From Pseudomonadota bacterium (GTDB taxonomy: Bacteria; Pseudomonadota; Alphaproteobacteria; Sphingomonadales; Sphingomonadaceae), in assembly GCA_023433445.1 (NCBI GenBank), contig JAEZCS010000134.1, forward strand, positions 1 through 16,519: a stretch of 16,519 bases of DNA, given 5' to 3'. Within the stretch, counting starts at the first letter, position 1; each line of letters begins with the position of its first letter. Made by a program: the position numbers and the translations under genes. Below, piece by piece: positions 6,881 to 14,096 of the stretch. Under the pieces are notes generated by a model. It did not search any database, had not been told where the DNA came from, and saw only the letters and a program-made list of their open reading frames with translations.

Positions 6881-7231
6881 CTATTCGCCATCGAGCGGAC
6901 TGTCGCCGGACCGCGCCCGTATCAACAGGTCGTCGGTCACGGTCATGGTAAAGATCGGATCGGCATCTGCCGGCACCTCCGCGATCGCATCGACGAAGGC
7001 GGCGCGGGTTTCCGGCTCGTCATAGACCATTTTCTGGTCGAACGCCGCGCGCCAGGTCTCTTCGTCCGGCCACTCCGCATAGCCGACAAAGCGCCCGTCT
7101 GCGTCGCGGTGCAGCCGCGAACCGTAGCTGCCATATTTCTCGCGGATAAGCTCAGTCCCGCGCCGCCACGCTGCGCGGAACTGCTCTTCTTTACCGGGAT
7201 GCACCCGCCACCAATAGACCGCGACGAACAT
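6881..7231 (-). CDS. Small dimeric alpha-beta-barrel (ABM-like) protein
   Basis: This 116-aa protein starts MFVAVYWWRVHPGKEEQFRA. It then shows the strand-helix-strand layout of ferredoxin-like dimeric alpha-beta-barrel proteins (antibiotic-biosynthesis-monooxygenase-like): a first strand, a K/E-rich helix with RGTELIREKYGSYGS, a strand with GRFVGYAEWPDEETWRAAF and a second helix. The codon pattern and a strong ribosome-binding site (AGGAGAGG, 5 bases from the ATG) support a real gene. No catalytic residues can be assigned. Members range from monooxygenases to enzymes with no known reaction, so function is left open. The Shine-Dalgarno sits in a perfect hairpin (7237-7254). It lies downstream of the transaldolase gene on the same strand with a 69-base gap, and the 95 bases between its stop and the tRNA contain nothing recognised. 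Confidence 0.72.
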   Translation of the reverse strand: MFVAVYWWRVHPGKEEQFRAAWRRGTELIREKYGSYGSRLHRDADGRFVGYAEWPDEETWRAAFDQKMVYDEPETRAAFVDAIAEVPADADPIFTMTVTDDLLIRARSGDSPLDGE

Positions 7232-7236
7232 CGCAC

Positions 7237-7254
7237 CTCTCCTTCACAGGAGAG
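7237..7254 (-). promoter_or_regulatory. Hairpin sequestering the ribosome-binding site of the ABM-like gene
   Basis: On the minus strand, CTCTCCT-GTGA-AGGAGAG forms a perfect 7-bp stem with a GNRA tetraloop. Its 3' arm is the Shine-Dalgarno of the gene starting at 7231, five bases before the ATG. Folding would hide the ribosome-binding site, so translation could depend on temperature, a ligand or coupled transcription. This is a structural reading only. Confidence 0.5.
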
Positions 7255-7300
7255 AATGATGCGCGCGGCCAGAGGTTGCGATGCTCCCGGAGCGTTGAAC

Positions 7301-7954
7301 CTAAAGAACCGACTGTCCGGTCTTTTCCCAATCCGCCAGGAAGCCAGCGATGCCCTTGTCCGTCAGTACATGATTGAACAACGCCTTGATGACCGAAGGC
7401 GGCGCGGTCATCACGTCCGCACCGATCTTCGCGCTTTCCAGCACATGGATCGGATGGCGCACGCTCGCGACCAGAATCTCCGTGTCGAACGCATAATTGT
7501 CGTAGATCAGCCGGATATCCTCGATCAGCTTCATGCCGTCGAAGCCGTTGTCGTCATGCCGCCCGACAAAGGGCGAGATGAAGCTGGCGCCAGCCTTGGC
7601 CGCCAGCAGCGCCTGATTGGCCGAGAAGCACAGCGTCACGTTCACCATCACGCCATCGCTGGTCAGCGCCTTGCAGGTCTTCAGGCCGTCGATGGTCAGC
7701 GGCACCTTGATGCAGACATTGTCGGCAATCTTCCGCAGCACGGCGGCTTCTTTCATCATCGTCTCATGGTCGAGCGCGACGACTTCGGCGGAAACCGGAC
7801 CATCGACGATGCCGCAGATTTCCTCGACCACCTCGACGAATTTACGGCCCGACTTGTGAATCAGCGACGGGTTGGTCGTCACGCCGTCGAGCAGGCCGGT
7901 GGCGGCAAGGTCGCGGATTTCGTTGGTGTCGGCGGTATCGACAAAGAACTTCAT
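7301..7954 (-). CDS. Transaldolase / fructose-6-phosphate aldolase (TalC/FSA type)
   Basis: This 217-aa (beta/alpha)8-barrel class I aldolase starts MKFFVDTADTNEIRDLAATG. It carries GVTTNPSLIHKSGR (24-37), the Schiff-base lysine K83 in CIKVPLT, the NVTLCFSANQALLA strand and the SPFVGRHDDNG loop. Length fits the short TalC/FSA subfamily, which covers both true transaldolases and fructose-6-phosphate aldolases. The two reactions cannot be separated safely by eye, so no symbol is given. It would act in the non-oxidative pentose phosphate pathway in the cytoplasm. The ATG at 7952-7954 has GGAG about eight bases upstream. It may be transcribed with the ABM-like gene downstream. It diverges from the DUF2490-priA genes across a 139-base gap. 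Confidence 0.93.
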   Translation of the reverse strand: MKFFVDTADTNEIRDLAATGLLDGVTTNPSLIHKSGRKFVEVVEEICGIVDGPVSAEVVALDHETMMKEAAVLRKIADNVCIKVPLTIDGLKTCKALTSDGVMVNVTLCFSANQALLAAKAGASFISPFVGRHDDNGFDGMKLIEDIRLIYDNYAFDTEILVASVRHPIHVLESAKIGADVMTAPPSVIKALFNHVLTDKGIAGFLADWEKTGQSVL

Positions 7955-8037
7955 GGGGTTTGCTCCGGGCGGATGTGCGAATCGGCTCCCCTTTAGCGGC
8001 TGATCTTGTCTTTAGCCATTATTGCCAACAGCGGGCT

Positions 8038-8057
8038 TTACGGAAACAGCTCCGTAA
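8038..8057. promoter_or_regulatory. Short perfect dyad in the transaldolase/DUF2490 divergent region
   Basis: TTACGGA and TCCGTAA form a perfect 7-bp inverted repeat around a 6-base spacer (AACAGC). It lies 36 bases upstream of the DUF2490 start, in the 139-base gap between divergent genes. It could be an operator or a small leader hairpin. No flanking -35/-10 pair was convincing enough to call. Confidence 0.35.
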
Positions 8058-8093
8058 CATTATGACGGCGGTACCTTTCCAAAGGACCGATCC

Positions 8094-8759
8094 ATGTACC
8101 GCCACATGCGCCCACGCCACATCAAGGGCGCGCTTCTCCCCCTGGCTGCGGCCTGCACCCCGCCCGCGGCCGCCGCAACCGAAGAATCGCAGGCCTGGAT
8201 CACCGAATCAGTCATCGTCAGCGCGACCCCTGCCGACACGGTCACGCTGGATATCAGCCAGCGTTTCCGGCGCGACAGTTCCAATGGAGAGCAGCAGACA
8301 GCCCGCGTCCTCCTCGACCACCGGATAGCAAAGTGCGTGCAGATCGGCGGCGGCTTCGCCTTCTTCCGCTCCGGGCCGGAACAGGAGCTCCGCTTTTTCC
8401 AGCAGGCCACTTTCACGCGCGGCATCTTCCTCGCGCGGACCCGGATGGAGCAACGGCTCTTCGACACGTCCGACCGGGCAAGCTGGCGACTTCGCCAGAG
8501 GGTGCAGGCGTCCCTTCCCTTGGGCTCACCACAAGCTCCGACGCTCATCGCCGCGACCGAATTCTTCTTCCACCTCAACCGCGCCAGGCCCAGCGACAAG
8601 ACCGGCGTTGCCGTCATGCGTCATCAAATCGGCCTGCGCCAGCCGCTCGGCAAGTCGCTCGACGCGCAGCTGCTCTACATGCGCCAACAGACCTTCCGCA
8701 ACCACGCACCCGACGCCGTGGTCCATATCCCCTGGCTCACCCTCAACTGGAAAATCTGA
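8094..8759 (+). CDS. DUF2490 family envelope protein
   Basis: The 221-aa product has an N-terminal export signal: basic start (RPRHIKGA), hydrophobic LLPLAAACTPPAAAA and likely cleavage near residue 28. C21 in LAAAC is a poor lipobox. The rest is rich in alternating polar/hydrophobic strands with aromatic ends (QAWITESVIVSA, EFFFHLNRA, LTLNWKI). This matches DUF2490, a family of probable outer-membrane beta-barrel proteins with no known function. The C-terminal residues LTLNWKI resemble a terminal barrel strand, although the last residue is not phenylalanine. AAAGGA at 8081-8086 precedes the ATG at 8094. It lies 45 bases upstream of priA and may share its transcript, with no obvious functional link. 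Confidence 0.75.
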   Translation: MYRHMRPRHIKGALLPLAAACTPPAAAATEESQAWITESVIVSATPADTVTLDISQRFRRDSSNGEQQTARVLLDHRIAKCVQIGGGFAFFRSGPEQELRFFQQATFTRGIFLARTRMEQRLFDTSDRASWRLRQRVQASLPLGSPQAPTLIAATEFFFHLNRARPSDKTGVAVMRHQIGLRQPLGKSLDAQLLYMRQQTFRNHAPDAVVHIPWLTLNWKI

Positions 8760-8804
8760 ACCCGCCGCCTTGCCTCTCTGCCTCCAGACGATAGGGAGGG
8801 GCGG

Positions 8805-10976
8805 ATGAGTTCGCGCGTCCGTGTCATCCTGCTGAACGCCGCCCTCGGGCCGCTCGATTACCGTGTGCCGCACGGCATGGCCGTGCAACCCGGCAGCATC
8901 ATCGTCGCCCCGCTCGGCCCCCGCCAGCTTATCGGCGTAGTGTGGGAGGAGGACAGCTTCCCCGATGTCGAAAGCGTCGGCGACAATCGTCTGCGCAATA
9001 TCGTGGGACCGGTCGACGCACCCCCGATCCCGGAAACACTGCGCCGCCTGATCGAGTGGACGGCGGACTATTATCTCGCCCCCATCGCATCGGTCCTGCG
9101 CATGACGCTGGCGTCCATGTCTGCGCTGGAGGGTGCCCGCACCGTCATCGAATATCGCGCCACCGGCGACCTGCCCGACCGTATGACCGAACAGCGCACC
9201 CAGGCGATGGAGCGCATCGGCGAGCGGCAGGGCCTGATCCGCGAACTGGCGCTGATCGGCGGGGTCAGCGACACCGTCATCCGTGGGCTGGTGAAGGCAG
9301 GCGCGTTCGAAGCGGTGGAAGTCAGCATCGACACCCCCTTCCCCCGCCCGGACCCGGATCATGCGCCGCCGCAACTCTCCGACGGCCAGGCGAGCGCCGC
9401 GAGTGAGTTCGTGAACGCCGTCCACCAACGCGACTTCGCCCCCTTTCTGCTCGACGGCGTCACCGGCTCGGGCAAGACCGAAGTCTATTTCGAAGCCATC
9501 GCCGCCGCCATCCGCGAAGGCCGCCAGGTCCTCGTCCTCCTGCCCGAAATCGCGCTGACCGAGCCTTTCCTCGAGCGGTTCGAAAAACGCTTCGGCACCG
9601 TGCCCATCAGCTGGCACAGCGGCCTGCGTCAATCCGAGCGCCGCCGCGCATGGCGCGCCATTGCGGCGGGTGAGGCAGCGGTCGTGGTCGGCGCCCGCTC
9701 AGCACTCTTCCTCCCCTATCCCAATCTGGGCCTCATCGTCGTCGATGAAGCGCATGAGGCGAGCTTCAAGCAGGAAGATGGCGTCCATTACCATGCCCGC
9801 GACGTGGCCGTGATGCGCGGGCTCATGGAAAAATTCCCCGTCATCCTCGCGTCGGCCACCCCCGCCATCGAAACACGGCATCAGGTCGAACTCGGCCGCT
9901 ATCGCGAAATCAAACTGCCCGCCCGCTTCGGTGGAGCCGAAATGCCGGGCATAGAGGGCATCAACCTCCTCACCGACCCGCCGGAACGCGGCCGCTGGAT
10001 CGCGCCGCCGCTTATCAAGGCGATCGACGAGACGATGGAAAAGGGCGAACAGAGCCTGCTGTTCCTCAACCGTCGGGGCTATGCGCCGCTAACGCTGTGC
10101 CGCCATTGCGGCTACCGCTTCCAATGCCCCAATTGCACCGCCTGGATGGTCGAACATCGCCTGACCAAGCGCCTCGCCTGCCATCATTGCGGCCACGTCA
10201 TCCCCTCGCCCCGCTTCTGCCCGGAATGCAAGGAGGAGGACAGCCTGGTCGCCTGCGGTCCGGGCGTCGAACGCATTGCCGACGAGGTGAAGGCACTCTG
10301 GCCCCAGGCGCGCACCGCCATCGTCACATCGGACACGCTCTGGTCGCCCGCCAAGGCTGCCGAGTTCGTGAAGTCGGTTGAGGCTGGCGCTGTCGACATC
10401 ATCATAGGCACGCAACTGGTTACGAAGGGCTATCATTTCCCAAACCTCACGCTCGTCGGCGTGATCGACGCCGACCTCGGCCTGGAAGGGGGCGACCTGC
10501 GCGCGTCCGAACGCACCTTCCAGCAGATCGTGCAGGTCGCGGGCCGCGCGGGCCGGGGACAAAAGCCCGGCCGCGTCTTCATCCAGACCCGCATGCCTGA
10601 GGCCGAAGTCATCAAGGCGCTGGTCGCGGGCGATTCGGAACGCTTCTACGAGGGGGAGACAGAAAACCGCCGCCGCGCCAATGCACCGCCTTTTGGCCGA
10701 TTCGCCGCTATCATCGTCTCAAGCGAGGATGCCGATGAGGCCGCTCAAGTCGCCCGTCTGATCGGCAAGTCCGCGCCGCTTATCGACGGCATGCGCGTCT
10801 ACGGCCCCGCACCTGCCCCCCTCTCCGTCCTGCGCGGTCGCCACCGGCACCGCCTGCTGATTCACGCCAACCGACAGGTCGATGTGCAAGCGGCGATCCG
10901 CGAATGGCTCGACAATATCACCTGGAAGTCAGGGACGCGCGTCGCCGTGGATGTCGATCCCTACAGCTTCATGTGA
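8805..10976 (+). CDS. priA: Primosomal protein N' (replication restart helicase PriA)
   Basis: PriA recognises stalled forks and D-loops and reloads the replicative helicase. The 723-aa product starts with the 3'-end DNA-binding domain (about 1-105). The helicase core has Walker A GVTGSGKT (218-225), DEAH box D314-H317 (VVDEAHEASFKQEDG) and later motifs GTQLVTKGYHFP, VIDADLGLEGGDLRASERTF and QVAGRAGRG. Between the lobes are the eight zinc-binding cysteines C432, C435, C441, C444, C459, C462, C472 and C475. The C-terminal domain ends near VDVDPYSFM. The ATG at 8805 follows GGGAGGGGCGG, a strong ribosome-binding site. Length is normal. The stop overlaps the start of the next gene (TGATG). Confidence 0.97.
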   Translation: MSSRVRVILLNAALGPLDYRVPHGMAVQPGSIIVAPLGPRQLIGVVWEEDSFPDVESVGDNRLRNIVGPVDAPPIPETLRRLIEWTADYYLAPIASVLRMTLASMSALEGARTVIEYRATGDLPDRMTEQRTQAMERIGERQGLIRELALIGGVSDTVIRGLVKAGAFEAVEVSIDTPFPRPDPDHAPPQLSDGQASAASEFVNAVHQRDFAPFLLDGVTGSGKTEVYFEAIAAAIREGRQVLVLLPEIALTEPFLERFEKRFGTVPISWHSGLRQSERRRAWRAIAAGEAAVVVGARSALFLPYPNLGLIVVDEAHEASFKQEDGVHYHARDVAVMRGLMEKFPVILASATPAIETRHQVELGRYREIKLPARFGGAEMPGIEGINLLTDPPERGRWIAPPLIKAIDETMEKGEQSLLFLNRRGYAPLTLCRHCGYRFQCPNCTAWMVEHRLTKRLACHHCGHVIPSPRFCPECKEEDSLVACGPGVERIADEVKALWPQARTAIVTSDTLWSPAKAAEFVKSVEAGAVDIIIGTQLVTKGYHFPNLTLVGVIDADLGLEGGDLRASERTFQQIVQVAGRAGRGQKPGRVFIQTRMPEAEVIKALVAGDSERFYEGETENRRRANAPPFGRFAAIIVSSEDADEAAQVARLIGKSAPLIDGMRVYGPAPAPLSVLRGRHRHRLLIHANRQVDVQAAIREWLDNITWKSGTRVAVDVDPYSFM

Positions 10977-11131
10977 TGGAAACGCCCTGCGTCAATATAT
11001 GCAAGCTGGACAAAGCAGGCCGCACCTGCACCGGCTGCGGCCGCACGACCGAGGAAATAAGACGCTGGCGCGGCATGAGCAAAGCCGAGCGGCGAGCGGT
11101 GATGGAGCGGCTAAACCAGAAAGAACGGTGA
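10976..11131 (+). CDS. DUF1289 domain protein, small four-cysteine protein
   Basis: This 51-aa protein begins METPCVNICKLDKAGRTCTG and continues CGRTTEEIRRWRGMSKAERR. The four cysteines C5, C9, C18 and C21 and the E-I-x-x-W helix define DUF1289, a small presumed metal-binding family common in proteobacteria with no established function. The start codon at 10976-10978 overlaps the priA stop (10974-10976) by one base, so translation is probably coupled to priA. An upstream in-frame ATG at 10904 lies inside priA and is not family-like. The overlap makes this a downstream partner of priA in expression, but a functional link is only inferred. Confidence 0.88.
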   Translation: METPCVNICKLDKAGRTCTGCGRTTEEIRRWRGMSKAERRAVMERLNQKER

Positions 11132-11148
11132 CCAGTCACCCCCACAAC

Positions 11149-11177
11149 ATTCCCCTCTCGCCTGCGGGAGAGGGAAT
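11149..11177. terminator. Stable hairpin in the DUF1289/ada convergent gap
   Basis: ATTCCCCTCTC and GAGAGGGAAT pair over ten base pairs with one bulged C, around the loop GCCTGCGG. It lies 17 bases after the DUF1289 stop and 15 bases before the ada stop, so it could end both transcripts. There is no T-run on either side, so a rho-independent mechanism is uncertain. The CTC/GCGGGAG core resembles the outer ends of the palindrome at 2558-2668. Confidence 0.45.
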
Positions 11178-11192
11178 GAGCGAACGCAGCCC

Positions 11193-12248
11193 TTACTCTC
11201 CCCCACTCTCCCGCTCTAACAAAGCCTTTTTCCGTGCCAACCCATAAGCATAGCCACCAAGTCCGCCATCACTCCGCAGCACCCGATGGCAGGGAATAAT
11301 CACAGCCAAGCCATTGTCGCCACAAGCCGTCCCAGCAGCCCGCACCGCGCCTGGCTTGCCGACAGCCTCCGCAATCTCGCGATAGCTGCGCGTCTCACCC
11401 GCCGGGATCGCGCGCAAAGCCGCCCAGACGGCCTGCTGGAACGCCGTACCACGCACGTCCATCGGCAAGTCCAAAGGCTCAGCCGGACGCTCGATCATCT
11501 GAACGACCTGCGCCGCCAACGCATCTACCGACCCACCCCCCGGCACAATATCCGCTTTGGGAAAGCGTCGCCGCAGGTCGCCTTCACCCTCATCGAAACT
11601 GATTCGGCACAGCCCCTTCATCGTCGCGGCGACCAACACCGGCCCAAGGCTGGACGTCGCTACGACATAGGCAATGGAAACGCCCCGCCCGCCGTCCTTC
11701 CAGGCGCTTGGGCTCATGCCCAGATGCCGCTCCGCATCGACATAGGCGCGGCTAGGCGCATTATAGCCCGCGTCGTAGATCGCTTCAGTCACGCTGCTCC
11801 CTCCCTCCAATGCCGCCTTCAATCGCTCAGCCCGCAGCGAGCGGGCGTAAACAGCCGGCGTCAGCCCCATCTCCCGCTTGAACAGCCGATGAAAATGATG
11901 CGGCGCATAGCCTGCATGCGCTGCGACAACCTCCAGGGAAGGCGTGACCTCGCAATCGGCGATGAATGCCTTGGCCGCCTCCACCGCCAACCGGTCCCGC
12001 CCGACTTCATCCGGCCTGCAGCGCAGGCATGCCCGAAAGCCCGCCGCTCGGGCGGCCTCCGGGTTGGCCAGAAAGATCATATTCTCCCGCCGGGGATGCC
12101 GCGCGGCGCAGCTTGGTTTGCAGTAGATGCCGGTCGTCAGCACCGCACCCACGAAGCGTCCGTCCATCGTCCGGTCTCGCCGCAGGAAGGCATCCCAGCA
12201 GGCATCATCATCCAGCGCCAACGGCGTTACGGCGGAAAGGTCGGTCAT
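11193..12248 (-). CDS. ada: Bifunctional DNA alkylation repair protein / regulator Ada
   Basis: Ada repairs alkylated DNA by irreversible methyl transfer and, once methylated, activates the adaptive response. The 351-aa product has three parts. The N-terminal zinc domain accepts methyl from phosphotriesters and has ligands C43, C47, C74 and C77, with C43 (GIYCKPSC) the acceptor. An AraC-type helix-turn-helix domain lies at about 88-183 (GYAPHHFHRLFKREMGLTP). A C-terminal O6-alkylguanine transferase domain at about 192-345 has the acceptor C320 in IIPCHRV and the RAAGTACGDN hinge before it. The ATG at 12246-12248 is preferred, with a second in-frame ATG at 12257. Both lie within a dyad (12246-12264). 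Length is that of full Ada. It diverges from the protease gene. Confidence 0.95.
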   Translation of the reverse strand: MTDLSAVTPLALDDDACWDAFLRRDRTMDGRFVGAVLTTGIYCKPSCAARHPRRENMIFLANPEAARAAGFRACLRCRPDEVGRDRLAVEAAKAFIADCEVTPSLEVVAAHAGYAPHHFHRLFKREMGLTPAVYARSLRAERLKAALEGGSSVTEAIYDAGYNAPSRAYVDAERHLGMSPSAWKDGGRGVSIAYVVATSSLGPVLVAATMKGLCRISFDEGEGDLRRRFPKADIVPGGGSVDALAAQVVQMIERPAEPLDLPMDVRGTAFQQAVWAALRAIPAGETRSYREIAEAVGKPGAVRAAGTACGDNGLAVIIPCHRVLRSDGGLGGYAYGLARKKALLERESGGE

Positions 12249-12264
12249 ATGGTCCATCCATATG
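12246..12264. promoter_or_regulatory. Perfect dyad overlapping the ada start codon
   Basis: CATATGG and CCATATG are a perfect 7-bp inverted repeat around TCCAT. The preferred ada start codon (12246-12248) is inside one arm and the alternative start at 12257 is in the spacer. It could be a DNA operator in the ada/protease divergent region or an mRNA hairpin over the start. No promoter boxes could be placed confidently around it. Confidence 0.4.
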
Positions 12265-12350
12265 GGATAGCAGCTGCCACCGGACCAGCCTTCCCGCGCC
12301 TTGCGCTCAAAGCATTTCTGCCATTGCCTAAGCTGGGCTTTACCATATGA

Positions 12351-13910
12351 ATGCGCCGCATCATGGTCGCATTTCTTCGCCGTCTTTGCCTCCTCCTGGC
12401 CCTCGCCTTGCCTGCCACCGCCCAGGCGGAACAGCAGGATATCGCCGCCGCCGCGCGCGGGGTCGTCCGCATCGCCATCGTCGCGACCGACGGCAGCGAG
12501 GCCTATTTCGTCGGCCATGGCAGCGGTTTCGCGGTCGCGCCGGACAAGGTGCTGACCAACGCCCATGTCGTTGAACTGACGCGCGAGGAAAAGAACCTCG
12601 TCATCGGCGTCGTCCCTTCGGAAGGACGCAAAAGCTATGGCGGTCGCGTCATCGCCTATTCCCCCGGCAACGATCTCGCACTCATCCAGCTGGAGGAAGG
12701 TCGCCTGCCGGTCAGCACCTTCTACGCGGGCGCCGTCACCGACGGGCAGCATGTGACGGCAGTCGGCTACCCCGGCAGTGTCGACCGGGCGCAGGGCCTT
12801 GGCCTCAAGCAGATGATAGAGCCGCTCGGCACGGTGAAGACCAGCGGCAATGTGTCCTCCGGCCGCTCAAGCCAGAGCTTCGATACGATCCTCCACACAG
12901 CGCCTCTAGCCGCCGGAAACAGCGGCGGGCCGCTGGTCGATGATTGCGGCCGGGTGCTCGGCGTCAACAGCTTCGGATCGATTTCGGACGGCAATGACGC
13001 AGAGTTCGGATTTGCCGTGTCGTGGCGTGAGGTCGCGTCCTTCCTGCGTCAGGCTGGCGTCTCCTCGCGACATACCGTCGTGCCCTGCCGCTCCATGGCG
13101 GAGGCGGACGCTGCCGAAGCCATGCTGACCCAGCGCGAGGCCCAGCGCAGCGAACAGTCTGAGCGCGCCAAAGCCGCTGCACGCGAAGCCGAACTCGACA
13201 AAGCGCGCGAAGCTGCCGAACGGGACGTCATCACGGGCCGCGAGAATGCGATGGCGGGCGCTGCTGTCTTGCTCGCGCTGGCGGTGCTTGGCCTTGGTGC
13301 AGGCGGCCTGTTCTACAGTCAGGGCCGCGAACGCCACGCCACATGGTTTCTGGCGGGCGGTGGCGTGCTGCTGTTCGGCGCGCTCGCGATGTTTTTCCTG
13401 AAGCCCAGCTTTTCCAGCATCGATGACAGGGTAAAGCTCGCCACCAGCAATCAGGTCACGGCCAACAGCGCCTATGCGTGGGAAGGCGAAAATATCTGCG
13501 CGATCGATCTCAACCGCAGCCGCATCACCATATCGCCAGCAAACGACATCCCCTTCAACTGGACCGCGACCGGCTGCGCTAATGGCACCAGCCAATATGT
13601 GACCTCTGGCGATGAATGGGAACGCGTCACCGTCCCCGAAAATGGCAATTTCGTTTCACTGAGCCGCTTCGATCCCGCCACCGGCACCTTGCGGGTCCAG
13701 CGCTGGCTGCCCGATAGCGATACGATGGCCAAGGCGCACGCGCTGCTGAAGGACGGGCCGATCAAGGCATGCGGCAGCAATCCCGATCTTCTCGCCCGGA
13801 TTGCCTCCCTGCGCAGCGACGTAGCCACCCTGCTCCCGGCCCAGCCGAACGAGCGCCTCGTCTACCGTTGCCGCAAGGGTCGGCTCGCCCCGGCGGACCC
13901 GGCGGACTGA
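12351..13910 (+). CDS. Membrane-anchored trypsin-like serine protease with unknown C-terminal domain
   Basis: The 519-aa product has a signal sequence (RRLCLLLALALPATAQA, cleavage near 26). A trypsin-like domain at about 35-240 follows with catalytic triad H72 (TNAHVV), D108 (GNDLALIQL) and S191 (AGNSGGPL). Next are an alanine/glutamate/arginine-rich coiled coil (about 250-298) and two membrane segments (about 301-323 and 331-350) joined by the basic loop QGRERHA. A C-terminal domain of about 165 residues has four cysteines (C383, C409, C474, C507). The basic loop suggests a cytoplasmic turn, which puts both the protease and the C-terminal domain in the periplasm. There is no PDZ domain, so it is not DegP/DegS. 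I do not recognise the C-terminal domain. The ATG at 12351 is used; an in-frame ATG at 12363 is possible. Substrates are unknown. Confidence 0.85.
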   Translation: MRRIMVAFLRRLCLLLALALPATAQAEQQDIAAAARGVVRIAIVATDGSEAYFVGHGSGFAVAPDKVLTNAHVVELTREEKNLVIGVVPSEGRKSYGGRVIAYSPGNDLALIQLEEGRLPVSTFYAGAVTDGQHVTAVGYPGSVDRAQGLGLKQMIEPLGTVKTSGNVSSGRSSQSFDTILHTAPLAAGNSGGPLVDDCGRVLGVNSFGSISDGNDAEFGFAVSWREVASFLRQAGVSSRHTVVPCRSMAEADAAEAMLTQREAQRSEQSERAKAAAREAELDKAREAAERDVITGRENAMAGAAVLLALAVLGLGAGGLFYSQGRERHATWFLAGGGVLLFGALAMFFLKPSFSSIDDRVKLATSNQVTANSAYAWEGENICAIDLNRSRITISPANDIPFNWTATGCANGTSQYVTSGDEWERVTVPENGNFVSLSRFDPATGTLRVQRWLPDSDTMAKAHALLKDGPIKACGSNPDLLARIASLRSDVATLLPAQPNERLVYRCRKGRLAPADPAD

Positions 13911-13978
13911 CGCGATCCGGGCGGTAAAGCGCGCCGCTCGTCCGCTTCGATTCCATCCTTGTGACGGAATCGCGTTCC

Positions 13979-13998
13979 ATGACTTGCATAGTCATAAT
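13979..13998. promoter_or_regulatory. Dyad and possible -10 box in the ATP synthase operon leader
   Basis: ATGACT-TGCAT-AGTCAT (13979-13995) is a perfect 6-bp inverted repeat. Its right arm overlaps CATAAT (13993-13998), a 5-of-6 match to a -10 box, but no good -35 sits at the right distance. The 186-base gap between the protease and atpH also has GATTCC/GGAATC (about 13950-13972) and an AGGGG/CCCCT pairing followed by six T at 14055-14060, which could be a leader attenuator. Any promoter here would serve atpHAG. Confidence 0.35.
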
Positions 13999-14096
13999 CC
14001 CGCTGCTAACCGGCCCGGCGACAGGGGATCGGGACGGATAAGACCGCGCCCCTCTTTTTTGCATGACCGGCAAATTAATTGGAGGACGGTAAGCGC

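Noticed and set aside
6752..7996. 414-codon plus-strand open frame spanning the tRNA, ABM-like gene and transaldolase
   Set aside because: It begins inside the tRNA and runs antisense to two supported genes.
8526..9632. 368-codon minus-strand open frame opposite DUF2490/priA
   Set aside because: Antisense shadow of priA; H/D/G-rich composition typical of reverse-complement reading.
11286..12350. 354-codon plus-strand open frame opposite ada, ending just before the protease start
   Set aside because: Shadow of ada; R/P-rich with no domain, and all three Ada domains are intact on the other strand.
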